In this document: positions 11,175-24,182 of the stretch, piece by piece
How positions within the stretch are numbered: position 1 is the stretch's first letter
Layout: each line of letters opens with the position of its first letter
Assembly (NCBI GenBank): GCA_963576785.1
Contig: OY756149.1
Location: forward strand, 1,736,001-1,800,000
DNA length: 64,000 nt
Source of the DNA: Chlorophyllum brunneum
Lineage: Eukaryota > Basidiomycota > Agaricomycetes > Agaricales > Agaricaceae
Reading direction: 5' to 3'
Notes under the pieces: model-generated
Seen by the model: only the letters and a program-made list of their open reading frames with translations
Told to the model about the DNA's origin: nothing
Databases searched by the model: none
Made by a program: the position numbers and the translations under genes

Positions 11175-13781
11175 CATTGGCATCGATCTTAACTCTTTGA
11201 TTCCCCTTTTCCTTTGTGTTGTCTTTTGCCTTTTTTGCGTTATATGCTTTTTTTTATCTGGGATTACACAGCACACGATACCATCTCTCTCATTTATTCA
11301 CCACCAATCCTTTCACCTCCACACATATCATCTTTCGTCGGATCTCTTTGTGTTTAGTAATGATATCTCCATCTCCTGTTTCATTTTTTTGTTTTACTTT
11401 TTTTTCTATGCGCGCTTTTTTTTGTATTGATTAGTGAAGGCGGAGGTAAGAAAAATATGTCTTTTTATGATGATTATGAGCACTGCGATATATACTTTCG
11501 TCAGTACATTTAGACAACACCAACAACTTGTTTTGAATCGGATTTAAAATTTTTTACAATCATTCCTTACTTTCAATCGGTTCACCACGCAGAAACGATA
11601 TAGCATCATTAATCAACTCAACCCACGAAGAACTCGTTTTACTAATTAATCAAATGTTCAAACACTAGATCAATTAGCGCCAAGGAACAGTCATAAGTAA
11701 ACTGTTGAAGAAGACAAAAAAAAAAAAGCTTCAGGCACTGATGTTAACATCTTCAATAACGTATGTTTTTAAAAAAAATCCGATTTAGGAAGGAAGTTGA
11801 GAGTGACAGGTGTAAAAAGATAAAGATAGATATTTCTCAACTTGGGATTTGGTTTACTTTAGCCGAGAGAACGTTTTCAGTTTTTGCCTCGCTTTTTTGC
11901 TATCATAGGCGGTTGTCAGGCACAATATGAAAGATTGATTTTCCCTTGGGTTATGAACGTTCTTTTTTTGCGTTCTCGGCGTGGTGCGGTGTTTGGGGAT
12001 GTCGTTATTAGGGTTGAGGAACGATCAAGCCTCGTGTGGGTGTTGATGTGGGTAAATGGTGGGTGAGTTTATCGGATTTTATCAGCATTTTTGAGAGGTT
12101 GGTGGTGGGAGTGTTTTATGGTGTTTTGAATAAGCAAGAGAGTTATGGTTTTGAGAGAGTTCGAATTTGGGATGCATGAATACTAAATTGTAGCCCGTTC
12201 AACCCAGCATTAAGGAACCATCCCTACGTCATTCCCCACTATATATATCGGTATCTGTTGCGGTGTGCCGCTGGACCATATGTGTGTGTTGAGTCTACAT
12301 TTGGACACGAAGCAAGTTCCGGGACTTTGGCCAGTTACATTGTTGCTTCGTCTACACATGTGCCATGAAACACCCTCCTTCTCCAACCCTTTGTCTCTTG
12401 GCCTCCGTTATTCCAAGAAAGCGTGTACTGAATATAGCCTTCTCAAGTTCTCTCCTGAGACTTGGCTTCTGTCTTTCTCCCGTAACACACGTTTTGTTTC
12501 CTATTGGTCAACCTTTTTTAGGATCGTCACTGGTGTGAGGAGACCCATTGTGAGAGGGTGCCTTGATGTACTACCTCTTGTTCGTAACTACCTCCATGGA
12601 GTGTGTGTGTATATGTCACTGTTATGCTCATAATGTGCACATGTAGGTGAGAAGTCCTCTCTTACTCCTCGGTATGTTGTGTGTGGGTAAAAGTAGGATG
12701 TGTAAGTTCTTTTGCCTCGAGGCATATGTCCGGGTAGTAACGTTGTATTTTTGGTTGCCGTGCAGAGGCCGAGATCAGGGCTGTGTGGTTAGAATTATCC
12801 ATGATGCTGATCGTTCGAGTTTGGAGGTCGGCGTTCTCAGTGAGTGGAGTCCTGGTGTGATTTGGAGCGTGTGTTGAGGAGTACCAAGACCGAGGTAGCG
12901 TAAGATGTAAGTGGTACCCTCACTTTGTCTTCGTTATTTTTAAGTGAATGTGATGATTTGGGGACATAGGGGGAACGCATGGTACCGTTGACCCTAAGCG
13001 GACGCAGTTACCCTAAATGCGGGTGTGAGGCGACCGAATGATGCTTATTATCCCCGACTTGCCCTGGCCTTGTGCCAAGAGATAACCAGCCGCAGAAACC
13101 TAACTCAAAGCCAAGTATTAATCTATTCAACGGCGGTGTTGCTAAATGACAAAATTTACCTCATGGAATTCATGAAGGTTATATGCAGGATTCGGGCATG
13201 CAGCTCGGGGACCAGGATGTCCTTGATTCTTAACGCCTTTCGTCCAGTGAACAATCCATTCGAACATTATCCGCACTAGCCCACTGGCTCGGTTATTTTT
13301 AGATATGCAGAGGAGGAGGCAAAAACGTTGGGATCATCAGACCCTGATACCACCAGGATTTACAGGTCTCATTCGTAGGCGACGATACCTGAGTAAGGGT
13401 ATTTCTTCTGTGCTATGATGTTATTTTTGTCATGGGTGTGCCTGGGATTTGGGGACGGTTGGCATCGATGTTCCGGCGGGTGGTACCGAGGTCGGCTGAT
13501 GCTGTTCTTCATGGCATAAAGTCCAATATGAACGTTATAGCCGAGGGGTATCGGATCCAGTGCCGCGCCACTTGCTTATTGTATGAGAAGACGGGTTGCC
13601 GTTTGGGTGCAGCCAAGCTTGTCCATTGAGGGCTTCTCTGGGATCATCGGTATGATGACATATCAGGCAGTCGTAAGAAAGAAGTTGGGTGTGAAAGCGG
13701 AAAATACTTTACGGAATAGGGAGGTATGGAAGACGATTAGATTGAAATTGGTGTCCTTATCAACGTGGGAAGAATCTGCTG
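11175..13781. other. 2.6-kb region with no supported protein-coding gene
   Basis: The first part (11175-11900) is T-rich, with homopolymers such as the A run near 11717-11728, and includes the 3' flank of the G-alpha gene. From about 12240 to 13700 short plus-strand frames occur (12265-12633, 12647-12877, 13025-13279, 13432-13629) but none shows a domain or joins its neighbours through clear splice sites. It could hold a non-coding RNA or an old decayed element. Confidence 0.4.
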
Positions 13782-15087
13782 ATGTTTGGTACCGTGAGCA
13801 AGTCAGCCTCTTCAATCTCCACCACGCACACGATGTCTCCGGCCGCCCTTGATAAGCTTCCAACAGAAATACTCGAAGAAATTTTCGCCGAGCTTGAATT
13901 CGATAGGGATGCACTTGAGGCTCTGGGCTTAACGTGCCGAGTTCTCTTCGCATGCACAAGCCCACATCGATTTCCGACTATCACCCTCCATGACAACAAT
14001 TTCGAGCACTTTATGGAACTAACCCATGCCGTCCCATGGAATGGGATACTCCCCAATATCCAGCGGCTTGTGCTAGGAACCAAAATGTTTCGCCTCTCAC
14101 GTGGTTATATTGGCAAACCGAAAACCGATCCTGGACCTAGCCGGGACCTCGCCCATTGGGCCTCGCAAATTCACGACTTGCGAACTCTAGACCTGCGCGG
14201 AGCTGTCTGGTCCGCGTTTCCGCAGTATTTTGCGGACGCGTTGCTCAGCCTACGGGTGGACTATCTAATCGTTTCCTTGAAGGAATTGAAAGTTGAGGAT
14301 CTCGGGACAACTATTCTTACCAACATGTGTCCCAGGATGCTCTCAATCTCAGGTCCCCCCTGGGTTACAAAGTCTATTCCCCCCACTCCATCTTACCTTC
14401 CGGATTCAAGATGTTTGTCAATTCATTATATGCAGCTCGATGATTCGACTCCGACTCAGGAACTCATTGATTGGCTCCGTACTTGTGATCCTCCGCTCTC
14501 TCTCGTCCATCTATACATTGCGTTCCCTAGAGACAAGGAATACTCTTTCAGATCATCGATTATAGAGATATTGCATCTCGTATCTCCTGTCCATCTGCAG
14601 CTCAAGCTCCCTGCGACGGCCCAAGGTAGATTTATCTCCTCACGTCTATTTTTTCGTTGACATTTCGGGTTTAGACGAATTCCAATATCCCATAGAGACA
14701 TTCACCAACCTTAAGACCCTCCAGATATCTTCCATTTACAACGACGCCCATTTGGCTCAAATTCCAAACCCACAGGAAATAATTGATGTTATGGTGACGT
14801 GTTCCATTCTAAAGCAATTCGCAGCTTTGCAAGACCGGATGAGAGTCGTCCAACTTGACTTTGTTTGTGCCCATTTACACCTCCATTTCGGCAACATCCC
14901 AAAAGTCCTGGAAACGGCGTATCCAAATCTGAGATCCCTAGCTCTGACTTTAAGGTCTGGAAGGTGTACGAGTAGGGATCTCCTGGACGAATGGTTAGAT
15001 AATGGCCCGTTTGTGTCGTTGAGGTCGAGAGGTGTTGAGTTGAAGATAGAGGCAGGAGGAGTTGATCCGCCTTTGTTATCACCGTAG
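13782..15087 (+). CDS. F-box protein with leucine-rich-type C-terminal region
   Basis: F-box proteins dock substrates onto Skp1-Cul1 ubiquitin ligases. The F-box reads LDKLPTEILEEIFAELEF, followed by LEALGLTCRVLF. The downstream region has irregular leucine-rich segments (LRTLDLRGAVW, LKELKVEDL, YPNLRSLALTLRS), as in many agaric F-box proteins. The ATG at 13782 is the longest start; one at 13833 (MSPAALDKLP) places the F-box closer to the N terminus and is equally likely. An intron near 14625-14674 (donor GTAGAT, acceptor TTTAG) joins ATAQ to DEFQYPIETFTN. The frame stops at 15087. A separate open stretch from about 15104 (MDWYYDPEDTTEND) to 15249 may be a further 3' exon if an intron spans the stop. 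It is not a member of the A array at 26-44 kb. Confidence 0.72.
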
Positions 15088-15720
15088 CTGTAATTGCCTC
15101 AATGGATTGGTATTATGATCCTGAAGACACCACAGAGAATGATAGATGTGCTGCTTGGATGGCGGAACCTTTGCACGAATTCTGTGCGCGTTTACTTTCT
15201 GTCCCGGAGAAGGAGTACCGTAAATTCCCTCCATTGGCTCGATTTAGTTAGGGGATTGACCTCGAGAGTACCCTATTCGTGTGTTTACCCACATACCGGT
15301 TCAAACTGTTCGTGAGTGCTTGGGAAGACCATCGATGGATGGATTAGCCACTGGGATCAAGAGATTCGAAGCCTAATATTCTGATGGTGCTTCCTCTTCT
15401 GCAAATCCTTGCCCTGCAATTCAGAGTACAATTCAATTTATACCAGCATTTGTTGGGCCTGCTGTTACACACCGATGCGCCGTCGTCTCGATGGTTCAAT
15501 ATACTCACCTGACTCCCTGTTCCTGTATTCTATCACACTCTTCTGTATTGTAACCTTCGTGTGTGAAGGCCGGCGTCCGGCTACCTCTGAACACTCATGT
15601 TGCCTCCGAGGTCTATTCTGATCACAAACCTCGGAGTGCCCATCACCATGTCTGGTCACTATCATAATTACCCAAAATCAAATCTGCTGTCTCTCTCCCC
15701 TCTATGAGGTCTCCTCCATT
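15088..15720. other. Intergenic sequence, possible 3' end of the F-box gene
   Basis: The first 160 bases contain the open stretch that could extend the F-box gene (about 15104-15249). The rest shows short frames without recognisable features. Confidence 0.35.
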
Positions 15721-16080
15721 TCTCAAGTGTTTCTTGGTCAATCTCATACAGTTGGTCAACTCCTTTTGGTTGGAAGCATAGTAGTTGGTTCCTTTATAGT
15801 CAATCTGCATCCAAGTCCATCACTTACATACTTGAATGTACCACTAACTCTCCCTAGGTTTGCAATTTGGTCACAAGAGTTCATGGATGCCTATTTCGAG
15901 ACTCTCAATAGAAGACAAGCAACCTGGACTGTACACAAATATTGGGGTCACCATGTCCTTCCAATATCCATCCTTGAAGAGTTGGATAGGGCTGGGGTCT
16001 TGTAGAGGATTTTTGGAACCAATCTTTCATTTCTTGGAAAAATTCCATGAAACCTTGTGCAAATACACATGGGGTGATTC
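15721..16080 (+). mobile_element. CpG-depleted segment, probable transposon coding remnant
   Basis: Only one CpG dinucleotide (near 15897) is found in these 360 bases, while flanking genes are CpG-rich. The plus-strand frame from about 15840 to 16005 is uninterrupted and reads like protein (WSQEFMDAYFETLNRRQ, then ILEELDRAGVL). Loss of CpG is the expected trace of cytosine methylation and deamination of transposons in basidiomycetes. The element family cannot be named from this fragment. Confidence 0.35.
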
Positions 16081-16583
16081 CCTTTCAAATGACGGACTCA
16101 GTTTCTGAATGCGGGGTGACAATAATCATAGCCGTGATGATTTTCTGTTTTTGTCCATATTTGGCTACATATCACGTGTTTGTCACACCACATGACATTG
16201 GTTGTGGTGGTTGTGTATGGATTGCTATCTTAAGAGGATTCACTTGATTTCCATACAGATCTGTGCACAAGGCCTTTACCCTATCAATATCTCTGCAGCA
16301 TAAATAATCCGAGAATAGTGGGGGTATCAACACCCCTCCCAGTGAATGTGCGGCACCGAAGTCTGAGACCTGAGGCCTGAGGCATGAGGGTTGTGTCAGG
16401 GGTTGGGAGCCGCGTGCCGTAAAACAGAAAAAAATTACATCGCGCGTGCCCTTCCACTCCATACCCACACTTTGTGCTGCTATTCGAAAAGAGCAGATAA
16501 CGCCCACGCCGAGTGTGCAAGTGGATGAGACGAGTCACAAGGCAGGGCTTTGGAGGAATAATCCATCAGCTTCGACAATTGCC
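16081..16583. other. Upstream region of the Xaa-Pro aminopeptidase gene
   Basis: No gene is visible. CpG frequency returns to normal from about 16300 on, so the right half is probably the aminopeptidase promoter. Confidence 0.4.
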
Positions 16584-19500
16584 ATGTGGAGACATTCTGG
16601 CCATGTTTGGATAGATGTCAGGCTCTGTTCCGCATCGCGTGTTCGTGTGGCCAATACTCGCCCTCCCGCCAGTATCTTCGTTTTCGGCTCTTGCCTTCGC
16701 CGGCCTACATCTAACCCTGCGCAGCCGAGGAGAGGATTTCATTCAACTGCGCGAATTACTGCTGGCCCGATCGGGACCACACCAACTACGACGATCCTGA
16801 AAAACAATTTGGATAATATGGGTGCCAAAGGAACACATACCGTTGATACAACGTTGCGCTTGCAGAATATTAGGAGGTTGATGAGGCAGGGCGATATCAA
16901 TGTTGATGCGTTTGTCGTACCAAGTGAAGATCAACGTACGTGATTCAAAGTCGCCAATACGAATCGATAATCATGATGGTGTACAGACTCGAGTGAGTAT
17001 CTTGCAGAATGTGATATGAGGAGGGCATATATCTCTGGGTTTAACGGATCCGCTGGTATGTGATCTCGTAAAAAATTTACATGCTCGCGGACTGATCTCG
17101 AGAGAAACTGGCCAGGATGTGCAATTGTGACACTCACAGACGCGTATTTGTTCACGGATGGAAGGTATTTCTTGCAAGCAGAGAACCAGCTGGATTCGTA
17201 CGTCCTGTCACGACCTGTCGAACGCGAAGCTGGTGTGTACTGATCGAGGCAGGAACTGGGTCCTGATGAAGCAGGGATTACCCGGTAGGTACACACTATC
17301 TGTACATTCAACTCACAATGTCAACATGTTGCAGATGTTCCGACGTGGCAAGAATTCCTGTACAAGGTAAGTTTGGCCCCATCGTCGCTCGCTACAATCC
17401 TCACAAGTCTTCCGATGACAGAAAATCCCCAAGAACAGCAAAATTGGAATTGATGCGACCTTGATCACTGCCCGTACGTCAGTCTATCGTATCTCCTACC
17501 GCCGGTTTTATGGACTAGATATATTCCAGAGGATGCCGAATCGCTGAACAAAAACCTTGAGCCGTTAGGCTCAAAGCTTGTTTCAGTGTCGAAGAATCTG
17601 GTAGACGAAATTTGGACTGATCGTCCCGCAAGGCCTCACAATCCTGTTACCCATCTCGACGAAAAGTACTCAGGTGAGTGTATGCACCCTTACCCCCTGT
17701 GGGTCGACATACCTTGTTGTGCAGGTCAATCCTCCGCCGATAAGATTGCAAAAGTCAGAGAAGAGATGCGGAAGAAGAAAGCCAAAGCAGTTGCGGTCAC
17801 AATGCTGGATGAGGTCGCCTGGCTGTTTAATCTTCGGGGATCGGATATCGATTATAACCCTGGTGGGTGACTCGTAGTCTACTTTTGAACCGTCGAGTGT
17901 TGAACCAGCTACAGTGTTCTTTTCCTATGCCATCGTAGCGGAGAACAAGGTCAGCTTGTTCGTGAGCGCCAATCAGCTCGACGAAACTGCACACAAGTAT
18001 CTTGATGGAGTTACGGATATCCAACCATATGAAGCGTTTCTACCCACTTTGAAGGACTTAGCAAACGAATTACAGCTCGACAAGGAAAATGTGTGTTTAT
18101 TAATCCCATTTTTCCTTTCACCATTCACACACACCCCGGCCCCATCTAGCAAATTTGGATTGGGGACAGAGCATCCCTTGCAGTCGCTGAAGCAATTGGA
18201 AAAGACCGTTACCTGATCGCCCGGTCCCCTCTTAATGACCTCAAAGCTATTAAGAACGCTACGGAGCTGGAAGGTTTTAGGCAGTCTCACATTAGGGATG
18301 GTGTGGCGCTTGCGAGGTACTTCGCTTGGCTGGAGGAGCAGTTGGGGAATGGTGTTGTGCTGAACGAGAGCCAGGGGGCTGATCAGTTGGAGAAGTTCCG
18401 TTCGTAAGTGTCACAATCTGATTACTGTTGGGCACAATGGACCTGATTAATGTCATTAGTGAACTGGACTTGTTCAAGGGTCTTTCGTTTACTACTATCT
18501 CATCTACCGGTCCTAACGGCGGTGAGTGGGCTGGACCAGGGGAGTGATACATCGCTAACGCTCAAACCCAAGCTATTATCCATTACTCGCCGGACCCTGA
18601 GGATTGTGCGATCATCAAGAAGGACCAGGCAAGCCATTGCACGACTTTGAGATCCTTAGCTGACTCCGTGTTCAGATATACCTTTGTGACTCTGGAGGTT
18701 TGTTTCTCACTTTTTCCGCACCTTTCTATATCGTAATCTTTGATCGCCAGCACAATTTTTGGATGGAACTACCGACGTTACCCGAACTTGGGTAAGACTA
18801 ATCGGCCGATTTTGTGCACTTTAGGCTGATTGGGTTCACGTAACTAGCACTTTGGTACCCCAACAGAGGCAGAGAAGAGATCTTTTACCCGGGTGTTGCA
18901 AGGTCATATTGCGATTGATATCGGAATATTTCCCACAGGAACAACTGGTTTTGTGATGTGCGTTCGGTACTTGATATCACCGCCTTCCATTCCTTCATGC
19001 TTTCTCTGCTTAGTGATTCGTGGGCGAGGAGACACTTATGGAAGGATGGGCTTGACTACCGGTAAGTTAGCCATTGTACTGGCGGGTGCGTTGTGATAGC
19101 TGAAGTATCTGTGCTAGCCATGGAACCGGACACGGTGTTGGCCACTTCTTGAACGTTCACGAAGGACCGCACGGTATTGGTGTGCGCATTGGTATGTCAC
19201 TAACTCATTCGCGTCTACAGCCATATAATTCATAGGCCGTCTTTAGCCTACAATGCTGCACCTCTCAAGCCTGGTATGACCCTATCAAATGAGCCCGGAT
19301 ACTACGAAGATGGAAAATACGGTGTCCGTATCGAGAACATCGTCCTCGTTCGCGAAGCTAAGACTCTGAACAACTTTGGAGATAAAGGATACCTCGAATT
19401 CGAGCGCGTTACCATGTATGTTTTCCCTCTTGGTATCTTGAGAACGAGCTGATAGCTGTGTTTGCCCAGGTGTCCCATTCACAAGAAGTTAATTGACTTG

Positions 19501-19632
19501 AGCTTGTTGAGCGTTGAGGAGAAAAAGTGGGTCGATGATTACCATGCTGAGACTTGGGAAAAAGTGTCGCCGCTTCTGCAACATGATAAGAGAGCGTTGG
19601 ATTGGTTGAGGAGGGAGACGACGCCTTTGTGA
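16584..19632 (+). CDS. Xaa-Pro aminopeptidase P (M24B metallopeptidase), probable mitochondrial form
   Basis: Removes N-terminal residues that precede proline, using two metal ions. The ATG at 16584 gives an Arg-rich leader with the presequence-like end RRGFHSTAR; an internal ATG at 16818 ([15 protein letters not shown]) would make a cytosolic form. The N-terminal creatinase-type domain includes [21 protein letters not shown] and [17 protein letters not shown]. The catalytic pita-bread domain carries the expected metal ligands: the two Asp in YLCDSG and [10 protein letters not shown], His in [15 protein letters not shown], and Glu in [10 protein letters not shown] and GVRIENIV. The stop is TGA at 19630-19632. 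More than ten short introns are needed; every join tested was in frame. The motifs are complete, so activity is expected. Localisation is inferred. Confidence 0.93.
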
Positions 19633-20159
19633 TTGCTACAGATGAAAGATTGAATATGATAGGAAGACAATTGGAATTTGTTTGCTTATAATTCATGGTT
19701 TCAGGTGTGCAGTGGGCTAAGTGCCCACCAGGCCATAGGCGTCCAGCCCCTCCACCAGGAATGGGGAATCGATACACTGGGTTTCGTCACACTCAGTTAA
19801 GTTATATGTCGGCTCGGCCAAGAAAAGAGTCTATGGTCCAATGATAAGACTGTGGGAGTCATATTGTCCCTGGAGATGGTGTCTGTTCGCGGAGTTGGAA
19901 TTATATAAATTGCTGATATCCATAGCTTCCACTCAACCGTCGACCTGGTTTCAACGCGACCAGTCCGCGGTTGACATCCGTGCGGTTTGCGTGGCATTTG
20001 GCGTCGTAATATCCGTATTTGGTCCTGTGAGGGTGACACAAAGGCACTTCACACAGACCACACAGCTTACTTGCAGGTTTACACGCTTCGTCTACCCTTT
20101 CATCCCCATCTTCTTACCTCGGTCTCCCCCCTACCAACACTTCTTCTACTGATTTTGGA
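19633..20159 (+). promoter_or_regulatory. Intergenic region and probable promoter of the second helicase
   Basis: A TATATAA sequence lies at 19902-19908, about 250 bp before the helicase ATG; pyrimidine-rich sequence follows (20090-20150). No gene is evident. The promoter assignment rests only on position and this motif. Confidence 0.3.
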
Positions 20160-23100
20160 ATGCCTTTACCTCCGACATTCTGCCGCTATATCATTGTCGG
20201 GGAGTGCCCATGGGGTGACAGGTGTAAATTTAGACACGACATCACAGGATGTTCGTGTGGTCTTGCGATTAAGCACGAGCACTTGAGAGCTCATACGAGA
20301 GGAAAAAGGCATCGGCAATTGTTAGCAGAGTTGCAGGCCAGGAGAGAGGCAGATAGGTCGCAGGAGGGTGGTGTCCCTGTGAGTTTTTTCTTTGACTTTT
20401 TGGCTTTTCAGCTTTCGGTTCTCAGTCTTCCCTTTTTTCCGCTTTGGTTCTCAATTTTGAAACCAATTTTGTTCCACTCCTCGGTACCCCTGACCTTCTT
20501 TGTACAACCAACCCTTGTCCCTTGGGGTAACTGGGACAGCCCCCGCCAAACACTCTCGGTCTCGGCGACACACAGCAAGACACAAGGCGATGTTCAAAAT
20601 GTAGGAGATATATTCTAACGTCGCAGTATGACCTGCACATGGAAAATCATACGCAGCAACAACGAATGCGCGAGGCACAAGACACCATTCGTGATAACGA
20701 ACAAGACAAGGGCGGAATTGAAGTGAACTGGAAGAACGGTGTCGACTTTGCCGTTGTACAGCCTGATACGATCGTCGAGGTCGAGGTCCAGATCACCAAC
20801 ACCACCACGGGGACTGTCACGTTGCAAACATGCCACGCCGGCGGAAGAGGTGTTAGGGAACAGGATAAATTGTGAGCTTTTTCGCTTCGTGTCGGTAGAA
20901 GCCGTGATTAACAAGTTAACGATGTAGCTTTACCGCGCGTTTAAAAGGGAAATCTAAACTTGTCCGACCCAATTTTCCTCGTACGGTGAGGGTCCGTTTC
21001 GCTGCGACCGACCTCGGGAGATATGAGGACAACCTCGAGTTACTTTTTGCTGAACCGCAAACACGAACCCTGTTCCTCATTACACGCAAGATTTTTGCAA
21101 CTATTGGGGACCCCGAGCTCCATGATCGCCTCGGTCCAGAGGCACCGTATACTCGCGACACTGGGCCAAAGATGATCCTCACGGGGAAGATCATGCCCAG
21201 TACCCGCCCCCCTGAATGGACCAAGACAAAGTGGAGCGAAAGGCTACCCAAGTACGACGTCCCAGCATATCTTATTGAGGCGGCGTTTGGAAAGGAGGCT
21301 GGAAACGCGGTGCAGAATGTTAGAAGACTGATGCCTCAGACGCTTGATATTCAGTCATACGGTGATTGGTTCCAGTATTTACTGTATGTGGAGGAAGAAC
21401 AGATGAGGCGAGTATTCCCTTTTTCCACATGTGTGAACATGTGAGCTCAAAAAATGCTTAGGCAAGATTTACTGGCATATGCAATGACTGGAGTAGAAAT
21501 CAAGCCTAACTATCCACGATACGAGTGAGTGTGTGAAATGCACTGGTTAGCAAGACAGGTAACATCGGTTGTAGTTTGGAAGTTAAAGGCCTTGCCGAAG
21601 GCCGCCCATCCGTTCTCGTGGGCGACTACATCCTTGTAAGTCGTGAAGGCGAAGGCGATGACGGAACGGAAAGAACCTGGTACGAAGGTCGTGTGCACAG
21701 GGTCTTCCTTGACCGCGTCAGCTTGCGCTTCCGTGACGACTTCAACACTTACCGCGGTACGAAATTCGATGTGCAATTCGTGTTCAATCGGGTTTCATAT
21801 CGTCGGATGTATCATATTTTGAAGAACGGCTTTAACCCTAAGAGGCTGTTGTTCCCTGGGCCTGAGCACATACGCGACGTTCAGCCGCCGACAGCGGCCC
21901 AGAGGGAGGGTTTGGTCCTATTTAATCGACAGCTCGAGGGCGATGACGAACAGTTGGGGGCTGTTACTGCTATCGCAAATATGAGCCCCGGAAGTGTTCC
22001 GTTCATTGTTTTTGGGCCGTGAGTTAGCTGTTTTATCTTGCCCTCAGGTATAAATTGAGTGATTTTTCCAGCCCCGGTACTGGAAAGACCGTCACCCTCG
22101 TTGAAGCGATGGAGCAAATCCTCACAGCAAACCCTAACAGTCGCATCCTTGCCTGCGCGCCCAGCAACTCCGCAGCAGACCTCCTCGCTCAGAAACTGAT
22201 GAATCTCGGTTCCTCTGTAGTATTCCGCCTCAACGCTATCGTACGCAATGTCGAAGACCTTCCTAAGACGCTCAAACCCTTCTCCCTTGTTAATGAAAAC
22301 ACGGTTTTTGCTTTCCCGCAGAAGGAGGAACTGGCCAAATACCGCGTTATTGTATCTACATGTCTTTCTGGTGGCGTGCCTGCGAGTGTCGGCTTGAAGC
22401 GCGGGCACTTTACCCACATTTTCATTGATGAAGCCGGGCAAGGGAAAGAGCCGGAACTTATGGTCCCAATCAAGAGCATTGCTGGCAAAGATACGAACGT
22501 CATTCTTGCAGGTGACAATCAGCAGCTCGGCCCGATTGTGCACTCGGCTACTGCGAAGATGTTGGGGTTGAAGCAGAGTTACCTTGCGAGGTTGATGGCC
22601 TTGAACATATACAACGTCGAAGGCGAGAATCATGGTCCCGGCGGGCGTGGTATTACGTTCGTGTTTTCTATATTTTCTCCATACTCCCCGGAAGCTAATA
22701 CGTTTGTCAATGCAGTATTGTCAAACTCATCAAGAACTTCCGTTCACACCCGTCTATCCTCCACTTCCCGAATGAACAGTTCTACAGGTCCGAGCTGCAA
22801 CCTTGTGGGGACAGGGCTATGGTCCAAAGTCTCGAAAACTCTGATCAGCTGCCGAAGAGAGGCTTCCCGATCATTTTCCATGGTGTTGTCGGGAAAGATC
22901 AACAGGAGAAAACGTCACCTTCGTTCTTCAACCCCGATGAAGTTATTTTAGTAAAGAAGTATTGCGAGTCGTTAGTTAACGACCGGAAGAACGGCATCCG
23001 TACGTGTTCTTTTATTGGACCTGGTGGGTATCGACGGCTATTGATTGCGGCACTGCATCATAAAGGCGCTGAACATATTGGTATAATTACGCCATACCAT

Positions 23101-23781
23101 GCGCAGAAGTGTAAGATCAAGCAATTATTCGATCGCAACCCTAAGCTCGCCGGAATGACTGTTGGTAGCGTCGAGCAATTCCAGGGTCAAGTAAGAGTAA
23201 CTTTCCTGACATTTGAGGCATACAATTTGAAGAGTTACTGTACTTTTACAGGAACGACGGGTCATAATCATGTCTACTGTCCGGAGTAACGAGAACTACG
23301 TAACTTCGGACATGCGCAGGTCGCTCGGGTTCGTTGCTGACCGACGACGTTTCAACGGTATACCCAAATCACCTTCCGTCGAACGTATTCAACTTACTAT
23401 CCTACCCTTTGTTCATTAGTTGCGGTCACGCGTGCTCAAGCACTTCTGATCGTAGTTGGCAACCCGATTCTACTTTCCCTCGACCCGCTCTGGCGAGGCT
23501 TTATGAACTACATCTATTTGCGTGGAGGATGGAGGGGCAAGAAAATTGACTGGGATCCTAACGCACCTGTCGACGCGAATCTGCCATCGTATGACGCGGA
23601 GAAGAAGCTGCAAGCGAGAAAGGATACTGAGGAGATGGTGGCAAGGCTGAGAGCGATGATTGCAAAGAAGTATGAGGATGAGGATTTGGATGTTGATTCG
23701 TTGGATGTGGATGGAGATGATGGAGAAGAAGATGGCGTCGCGGGAGCGGTTGAAAGACCAATCATTAGAGAGTACGAGTGA
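20160..23781 (+). CDS. MOV10/SDE3-type RNA helicase with CCCH and C2H2-like zinc fingers
   Basis: Second UPF1-like SF1 RNA helicase, paralogous to the gene at 1-2960 but on the other strand. The ATG at 20160 gives MPLPPTFCRYIIVGEC, a CCCH finger (C-x7-C-x5-C-x3-H), then one C2H2-like finger (CSCG...HTRGKRH). An intron of about 250 bp (20379-20627), long for this locus, precedes the beta-rich region. Helicase motifs in order: Walker A PPGTGKTVTLVEA split by an intron at about 22020-22070, APSNSAAD, FIDEAGQ (Walker B), GDNQQLGP, KNFRSHPSILHFPNE, GIITPYHAQ, VGSVEQFQGQ and RRRFNVAVTRAQ. The tail is acidic (EDEDLDVDSLDVDGDD) and ends at TGA 23779-23781. All motifs are present. Where this protein differs from its paralogue is the number of U1-type fingers (one against three). 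An RNA-silencing or transposon-restraint role is inferred from the family. Confidence 0.92.
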
Positions 23782-24067
23782 AATTTCGGGAGGGAGGTTG
23801 TACGGTGACTGACGTATTATGTACTTGACTCCCAACGTACTTGGGGACAGACTTGGCTTAAGAGACCCGGGTGCAAGCGGCTAGTGAATTTTAGGAGTGC
23901 TATACTTGCCACTTAACTCTAGAGATGATGCTGCTTCCAGGTTGTACATGCATTCTCAAGTATACTGTAAAAGCATTATGTTATACAAATCTACCTCTTT
24001 CTAACTTATACAAGACAATTCCTCAATCACAGTATTGGAAACTTATTGTCACCTTGACTTTCAGGCG
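23782..24067. other. Intergenic region between the helicase stop and the duplication array
   Basis: No gene is seen. Unlike the equivalent positions beside B2 and B3, no piece of the aldose 1-epimerase gene is recognisable here. Confidence 0.4.
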
Positions 24068-24182
24068 TCTCTTTGTAACTACTGAAAAGCTCTAACAGTC
24101 CTCTGAAGAATACCCTGGAAAAGCTTCGAGGAGTGACCGACCTGGGGATCCTAACTGTACAGGTCCACGTGAATAACCCCAA
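24068..24182 (-). repeat. Conserved block downstream of B1 (copy 1 of 3)
   Basis: The roughly 115 bases just beyond the B1 stop recur almost unchanged at 33583-33690 and 40172-40287; shared words include GAATACCCTGGAAAAGCTTC and GAGGAGTGACCGACC. Similarity runs on into the last B exon. It is probably the 3' untranslated region of B, carried along in each duplication or homogenised later. Confidence 0.75.

Noticed and set aside
11197..11434. Two overlapping hydrophobic frames that look like small membrane proteins
   Set aside because: They translate T-rich flank of the G-alpha gene; hydrophobic Phe/Leu/Ser content is an artefact of composition.
12265..12877. Two adjacent plus-strand frames that might form a gene
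   Set aside because: No domain, no consistent splice sites joining them, and no start context; kept only as unassigned sequence.
13432..13629. Frame beginning MGVPGIWG, recalling the XPG/Rad2 N terminus
   Set aside because: Only the first eight residues resemble XPG; the following sequence lacks the conserved acidic and DAS-type blocks, and no continuation is found.
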